Made by a program: the position numbers and the translations under genes. Shown here in pieces: positions 49,807 to 54,576 of a DNA stretch of 54,576 nucleotides. The stretch covers positions 1 to 54,576 of the forward strand of contig JAGVUB010000004.1 of the NCBI GenBank assembly GCA_019136515.1, given 5' to 3'. The notes beneath the pieces were generated by a model. That model had not been told where the DNA came from, did not search any database, and saw only the letters and a program-made list of their open reading frames with translations. The stretch comes from Verrucomicrobiota bacterium. Its GTDB lineage: Bacteria; Verrucomicrobiota; Verrucomicrobiia; Opitutales; Opitutaceae. Position 1 is the first letter of the stretch. Each line of letters opens with the position of its first letter.

Positions 49807-50193
49807 TTACTTGAGTTCGACTTTGGCGCCGGCGGCCTCGAGCTTCTTCTTGATCTCTTCGGCGTCGGCCTTGGAAGCGCCTTCCTTGACGGCCTTCGGG
49901 GCACCCTCGACGAGGTCCTTGGCCTCCTTGAGGCCGAGGCCGGTGATGGCGCGGACTTCCTTGATGACGCCGATCTTGTTGGCGCCAGCGTCAGCGAGGA
50001 TGACGTTGAACTCGGTCTTCTCCTCGGCGGGAGCGGCAGCGGCGGCACCGGCGGCCGGGGCGGCAGCGACGGCGACCGGAGCGGCGGCGGAAACGCCCCA
50101 CTTGGTCTCGAGATCCTTCACAAGGGCAGCGATCTCGATAACGGACTGGCTGGAGAGCCACTCGATGACTTGGTCTTTGGTGATGTCGGACAT
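49807..50193 (-). CDS. rplL: 50S ribosomal protein L7/L12
   Basis: This 128-residue stalk protein has an N-terminal dimerisation helix pair ([20 protein letters not shown]), a long Ala/Pro hinge, and the C-terminal factor-binding domain ([39 protein letters not shown]). The ATG at 50193 gives MSDITKDQ, the usual family start; an upstream in-frame ATG at 50238 adds a basic non-conserved stretch. It lies 150 bases after rplJ. Confidence 0.97.
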   Translation of the reverse strand: MSDITKDQVIEWLSSQSVIEIAALVKDLETKWGVSAAAPVAVAAAPAAGAAAAAPAEEKTEFNVILADAGANKIGVIKEVRAITGLGLKEAKDLVEGAPKAVKEGASKADAEEIKKKLEAAGAKVELK

Positions 50194-50343
50194 GGTATCA
50201 GTGAGACGGCTAGCGCCCGAGCGATTGGTGCCGGGCATTTAAGAGACGAATCCCCTAGCCTGCCTTCAGTTGACTGTTGCGGTTGATATTCCGTTGGGCC
50301 GAGAGGCTTACGGGAAAGGGTTGAGGAGGCAGGAACGCGTGCC

Positions 50344-50856
50344 TTAGGCGGCGGCGCGAACCTTGGCCTGGAGAACGTTGACGAGGGCCTGCGGCACGCC
50401 GTTGATGACACGGACGAGGCTGGTCGCGGGCTGGTTGAGGAGGCCGAGCAACTGGGCGCGGAGCACCTCGAGGGAGGGCAGCTCGGAGAGCTTGATGACC
50501 TCGGCGGAGTTGAACACCTTGCCGCCGACAACGCCGCCCTTGATCTCGAGCTTCTGCGTGTCGTCGAAGAACTTCTTGACGATCTTCGCGACGCCGGAGC
50601 TGTTGCGGCCGCCGACGACGATCGCCGTCTGACCGGCGAGCATGGTGTCGAAACCCGGGAGACCGGCTTCCTGGGCGGCGACGCGCAGGGAGCTGTTCTT
50701 GACGACGTGGAACTCGGCCTGCTCGGAAGCGAGCTTGGCGCGGAGCGCCGCGACATCAGCCACGGTCACCTTCTGGTAATTGGTGATGAGAAGGTAGTCC
50801 GACTTCTTGAGATGGCGGGCAACTTCCTCGATGAGATACTTTTTCTCGGTACGCAT
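50344..50856 (-). CDS. rplJ: 50S ribosomal protein L10
   Basis: This 170-residue protein anchors the L7/L12 stalk to 23S rRNA. The N-terminal domain (EKKYLIEEVARHLKKSDYLL, VVKNSSLRVAAQEAG) binds rRNA, and the C-terminal helix binds L7/L12 dimers. Only 12 bases separate it from rplA, so the long L10 autoregulatory leader known from E. coli cannot be present in this gap. Confidence 0.96.
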   Translation of the reverse strand: MRTEKKYLIEEVARHLKKSDYLLITNYQKVTVADVAALRAKLASEQAEFHVVKNSSLRVAAQEAGLPGFDTMLAGQTAIVVGGRNSSGVAKIVKKFFDDTQKLEIKGGVVGGKVFNSAEVIKLSELPSLEVLRAQLLGLLNQPATSLVRVINGVPQALVNVLQAKVRAAA

Positions 50857-50868
50857 GGCGGTACGGCG

Positions 50869-51561
50869 TTAGAACTTGGAGTACTCGCCGGAGGCGAGGG
50901 CGATGCCGGGGCTCATCGAGGACGAGAGCGTGGCACTGAGGATGAAGCGGCCCTTGAGCGAAGCCGGCTTCGACTTGCCGACGGCCTGGATGACGGCGGC
51001 GGCGTTCTCGAGAATCTGCTCGTTGGTGAAGGAGCGCTTGCCAACGGGAACGCCGAGGTTGGCGGCCTTGTCCATCTTGAACTCGACGCGGCCGGCCTTC
51101 ACTTCCTTGATCGCCTGGGCGATGTTGTCGGTAACGGTGCCGGACTTCGGGTTCGGCATGAGGCCCTTGGGGCCGAGCACGCGAGCGGCGGCGCGGACTT
51201 CCTTCATCGCGGCGGTGGTGGCGACAGCGACGTCGAAGTCGAGCCAGCCCTCGTTGATCTTGGCGAGAATGTCCTTCAACCCGGCGACATCGGCACCGGC
51301 GGCGAGCGCCGCGGCGGGGTCATCGGTGAAGACGAGCACACGCACCTTCTTGCCGCTGCCGTTCGGGAGCGGGGTGGTGCCGCGCACCATCTGGTCGCCC
51401 TGCGTCGGATCGACGCCGAGGCGGAACGCGAGTTCGACAGTCTCGTCGAACTTGGCCTTCGGGAACCGGGCGAGCACCTCGACCGCCTCCTTCAGGGAAT
51501 ATTCCTTGGTGAGATCCGCAACCTTCAGCGCATTGCGGAACCGTTTGCTTTGCTTGGCCAT
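50869..51561 (-). CDS. rplA: 50S ribosomal protein L1
   Basis: This 230-residue L1-stalk protein has the family hallmark (DFDVAVATTAAMKEVRAAARVL, then GPKGLMPNPKSGTVT). It binds 23S rRNA, and in many bacteria represses its own rplKA mRNA. Here 65 bases separate it from rplK. No Shine-Dalgarno is seen. Confidence 0.97.
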   Translation of the reverse strand: MAKQSKRFRNALKVADLTKEYSLKEAVEVLARFPKAKFDETVELAFRLGVDPTQGDQMVRGTTPLPNGSGKKVRVLVFTDDPAAALAAGADVAGLKDILAKINEGWLDFDVAVATTAAMKEVRAAARVLGPKGLMPNPKSGTVTDNIAQAIKEVKAGRVEFKMDKAANLGVPVGKRSFTNEQILENAAAVIQAVGKSKPASLKGRFILSATLSSSMSPGIALASGEYSKF

Positions 51562-51626
51562 GTTGTGTGTTTTGCGGTGCGAACGTCCCGCGCTGCGAGA
51601 CTCCCGCGGTTGATGTGACGGAGAGA

Positions 51627-52052
51627 TTATTCGACGACGTCGATGCCCATGCTGCGGGCCGTGCCGGCGATGACCTTGATCATGGCGGCTTCGCTGGTCG
51701 CGTTGATGTCCTTCTGCTTCATCTTCGCGATCTCAAGGAGCTGCTTCTTGGTCACCTTGCCGACCTTGTCCTTGTTCGGCTTGCCGGAACCGGAGGCGAT
51801 GTTGCAGGCCTTCTTGAGGAGGACCGACGCCGGGGGCGACTTGAGGATATAGGTGAAGGACTTGTCGCTGTAGACCGTGATGACCACGGGCAGGATCAAG
51901 CCGTTCTGGTCCTTGGTCTTGGCGTTGAAGTCCTTGCAGAACGCCATGATGTTGACGCCTTGGGCGCCAAGCGCGGGACCGACCGGGGGCGCGGGATTGG
52001 CGGCGCCGGCAGGCAGTTGGAGACGGATGATGCCCTGAACTTTCTTGGCCAT
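51627..52052 (-). CDS. rplK: 50S ribosomal protein L11
   Basis: This 141-residue protein of the GTPase-associated centre contains the N-terminal Pro-rich linker ([20 protein letters not shown]) and the rRNA-binding C-terminal domain ([23 protein letters not shown] helix, then [12 protein letters not shown]). It is a methylation and thiostrepton target in other bacteria. It lies 30 bases after nusG. Confidence 0.97.
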   Translation of the reverse strand: MAKKVQGIIRLQLPAGAANPAPPVGPALGAQGVNIMAFCKDFNAKTKDQNGLILPVVITVYSDKSFTYILKSPPASVLLKKACNIASGSGKPNKDKVGKVTKKQLLEIAKMKQKDINATSEAAMIKVIAGTARSMGIDVVE

Positions 52053-52082
52053 GGGAAAAAGTAGTTAGCGGATGGGGACAGG

Positions 52083-52661
52083 TTAGCTGGCGGCGCGTTC
52101 GACCTGCCAGTATTCGAGCTCGACCGGGGTGAAACGGCCGAAAATGGAGACGGAAATCTTGAGCTTGCCGCGCTCGGGATCGATCTCGTCGATCCGGCCG
52201 GTGAGGTTCAGGAAGGGGCCGTCGTTGATCTTGACTTCCTCACCCACTTCATAGCTCACCTTCGGCACTTCCTTGCCGGAGGCGGCCGCAACGCGGTTGC
52301 GAATGTCCTCGATCTCGGCCGGGCGTAGGGGGGCGGGCCGATCGCCGCCGACAAAGCCGATCACGCCGGGCGCTTCACGGACGAAATACCACGGCTTGTT
52401 CATCACCTTGCCGTTTTCGTCGTACAGCTTCATCTGCACGAACACATAGCCCGGGATGAGCTTACGCTCCTGGCTGGTCTTCTTGCCCCGTTTGACCTCG
52501 GAGACCTGCTCGGTCGGCAGGAGCACCTCGAAGATGTTCTCCCCCAACTCTTCGATCGGAGCGAACTTCTCGATGTACTTCTTCACCTTGCCCTCCTGGC
52601 CGGAGAGCGTGTGCACGGCGAACCATTGCGTACCCTGAGGAACAGTCTTGTCAGCGGGCAT
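52083..52661 (-). CDS. nusG: Transcription termination/antitermination protein NusG
   Basis: This 192-residue protein has the NGN domain (QWFAVHTLSGQEGKVKKYIE, VLLPTEQVSEVKRGKK, PGYVFVQMKL), which binds the RNA polymerase clamp, and a C-terminal KOW domain (GEEVKINDGPFLNLTGRIDE), which contacts Rho or ribosomal S10. It overlaps no gene; secE ends 12 bases upstream. Confidence 0.97.
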   Translation of the reverse strand: MPADKTVPQGTQWFAVHTLSGQEGKVKKYIEKFAPIEELGENIFEVLLPTEQVSEVKRGKKTSQERKLIPGYVFVQMKLYDENGKVMNKPWYFVREAPGVIGFVGGDRPAPLRPAEIEDIRNRVAAASGKEVPKVSYEVGEEVKINDGPFLNLTGRIDEIDPERGKLKISVSIFGRFTPVELEYWQVERAAS

Positions 52662-52673
52662 GGGATGCGGTGC

Positions 52674-52877
52674 TCAGCTCACCCAAGAGGTGAACAGGTC
52701 GACGACCTGATAGAGCGAAAAGTCGGAGAGACTGGTGAAAAGACCCATGAGGATGGCGGCGACGATGACCAGCAACGTCGACTCCCGCAGTTCTTGGAAC
52801 GTGGGCCACGACGCCTTCTTGAGCTCGGCGATCATCTCGCCGGTGAAGACACGGATACTGCCAAATGGGTTTTTCAT
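52674..52877 (-). CDS. secE: Preprotein translocase subunit SecE
   Basis: This 67-residue single-helix subunit has the conserved amphipathic segment EMIAELKKASWPTFQELRES followed by the membrane helix TLLVIVAAILMGLFTSLSDF. It stabilises SecY in the general secretion channel. The ATG at 52877 (MKNPFGSI) was chosen, because an upstream frame extends into the tRNA gene. Confidence 0.94.
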   Translation of the reverse strand: MKNPFGSIRVFTGEMIAELKKASWPTFQELRESTLLVIVAAILMGLFTSLSDFSLYQVVDLFTSWVS

Positions 52878-52886
52878 GAACGAAGG

Positions 52887-52962
52887 TGGCAGGGCAGGAG
52901 GGAATCGAACCCCCAACCAACGGTTTTGGAGACCGCTACTCTACCAATTGAGCTACTGCCCT
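52887..52962 (-). tRNA. tRNA-Trp (CCA anticodon), CCA end encoded
   Basis: The cloverleaf reads on the minus strand from 52962. The acceptor stem AGGGCAG pairs with CTGCCCT, the D-arm is GCTCAATTGGTAGAGTA, and the anticodon loop CTCCAAA shows CCA. The T-arm contains GGTTCGATTCC. The CCA tail is encoded at 52887-52889. It sits between tuf and secE, a common bacterial arrangement. Confidence 0.96.
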
Positions 52963-52983
52963 GTGGAATGCTTTCTTGAGACA

Positions 52984-53019
52984 GTACGGCCGAGGCCCCG
53001 CGGCGAGACCTCGGCGTAC
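52984..53019 (-). terminator. Hairpin between tuf and tRNA-Trp
   Basis: GTACGGCCGAGG (52984-52995) pairs with CCTCGGCGTAC (53009-53019), with one bulged G. There is no T run; it may serve as a processing or partial termination structure between tuf and the tRNA. Confidence 0.35.
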
Positions 53020-53042
53020 GCGGGAAACCGCTTGAGGTGACC

Positions 53043-54233
<1,191 letters not shown>

Positions 54234-54313
54234 GTGGACGTTGAGTTAGTTGTAAGACAGGGATTTGGATGGGCGGCCCCGTTTTAACGTCGGGAGCCTG
54301 CCGACGATTGGCC

Positions 54314-54389
54314 TGGAGCCCTTGACCAGACTTGAACCGGTGACCTCGCCCTTACCAAGGGCGTGCTCTACCAACTGAGCTACAAGGGC
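54314..54389 (-). tRNA. tRNA-Thr (GGT anticodon), CCA end encoded
   Basis: The cloverleaf reads on the minus strand from 54389. The acceptor stem GCCCTTG pairs with CAAGGGC, the D-arm is GCTCAGTTGGTAGAGC, and the anticodon stem CGCCC/GGGCG has loop TTGGTAA (anticodon GGT). The T-arm contains CGGTTCAAGTCTG. A CCA tail is encoded at 54314-54316. It is followed by tuf after 80 bases. Confidence 0.96.
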
Positions 54390-54426
54390 GGACAGGACAA
54401 AAGACCAAAACCGAAAAAGAGGGCGG

Positions 54427-54455
54427 ACTTTGGTAAGCGGCTTTTCGACCGTCAA
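54427..54455 (-). promoter_or_regulatory. Candidate sigma-70-type promoter for tRNA-Thr/tuf
   Basis: On the minus strand TTGACG (54450-54455) is followed by a 17-base spacer and CAAAGT (54427-54432). The -35 box is nearly perfect, the -10 box is weak. The start would be near 54420, about 30 bases before the tRNA. The surrounding sequence is A/T-rich compared with the window. Confidence 0.5.
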
Positions 54456-54501
54456 CTGCTTTTTCGAAAATTTGTCGGACCGCGAACTAACGAACCACGC
54501 A

Positions 54502-54521
54502 GACCCGGTACAAACCGGGTC
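54502..54521. terminator. Small hairpin upstream of the candidate promoter
   Basis: GACCCGGT (54502-54509) pairs with ACCGGGTC (54514-54521) around ACAA. It could end a gene lying beyond the window. No T run is present. Confidence 0.3.
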
Positions 54522-54576
54522 CGACCCGTTCGCCAAGGCGAAAATCCCGGGCCAGAAAACCGCCGAAGAACGCATC

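Overview
The window is about 54.6 kb of very GC-rich bacterial chromosome. Gene content, fused enzymes, a pyrophosphate-type phosphofructokinase and a scatter of secreted glycoside hydrolases suggest a Verrucomicrobiota member, probably near Opitutaceae. This placement rests on general resemblance and not on a phylogenetic marker search. Almost no gene has a Shine-Dalgarno sequence, including the RNA polymerase, ribosomal-protein and EF-Tu genes; starts are instead preceded by C-rich trinucleotides such as CCC, ACC and GCC.

Layout. 0.1-4.5 kb (minus): a 6-phosphofructokinase followed by a single polypeptide joining E1-alpha, E1-beta and E2 of a 2-oxoacid dehydrogenase. 4.6-9.4 kb: a damaged GH88 glucuronyl hydrolase gene, a cation-efflux protein, a repeat-bearing secreted protein, a 62-residue protein matching the C-terminal domain of the MerR regulator beside it, and a methyltransferase. 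9.5-17 kb: TonB-like protein, a secreted arabinofuranosidase-like enzyme ending in a GlyGly-CTERM-type tail with a rhombosortase directly downstream, an SDR, a small membrane protein, and a divergent AraC/GH43 pair. 17-25 kb: a chemoreceptor, a secreted beta-propeller gene bounded by two copies of the 3' end of the PPi-type phosphofructokinase gene, that gene, a histidine kinase, an unknown anchored protein and MsrB. 25-32 kb: an orphan sigma region-4 protein, an MGDG-synthase-type glycosyltransferase, a PAP2 membrane protein, and a UDP-sugar pyrophosphorylase/phosphoglucomutase pair. 32-35 kb: a RAYT transposase inside a cluster of its likely REP elements, and a GH95 fucosidase. 35.5-41 kb: a type III-like restriction-modification pair whose Res subunit ends in a HEPN-like motif. 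41.6-54.4 kb: the conserved cluster tRNA-Thr, tuf, tRNA-Trp, secE, nusG, rplK, rplA, rplJ, rplL, rpoB, rpoC, all on the minus strand.

How it fits together. The right third is core transcription and translation machinery, probably driven from a promoter upstream of tRNA-Thr and ended by a hairpin after rpoC. The left two thirds are a mosaic of central carbon enzymes, polysaccharide-degrading enzymes with their regulators, and short palindromic repeats led by GTAG. These repeats often sit exactly on gene ends and supply or overlap the stop codon. The most unusual signals are the Res-HEPN restriction pair, the adjacent rhombosortase and GlyGly-CTERM substrate, the RAYT/REP cluster, the loss of two zinc ligands in RpoC, the duplicated phosphofructokinase 3' end around a foreign-looking gene, and the near absence of Shine-Dalgarno sequences.
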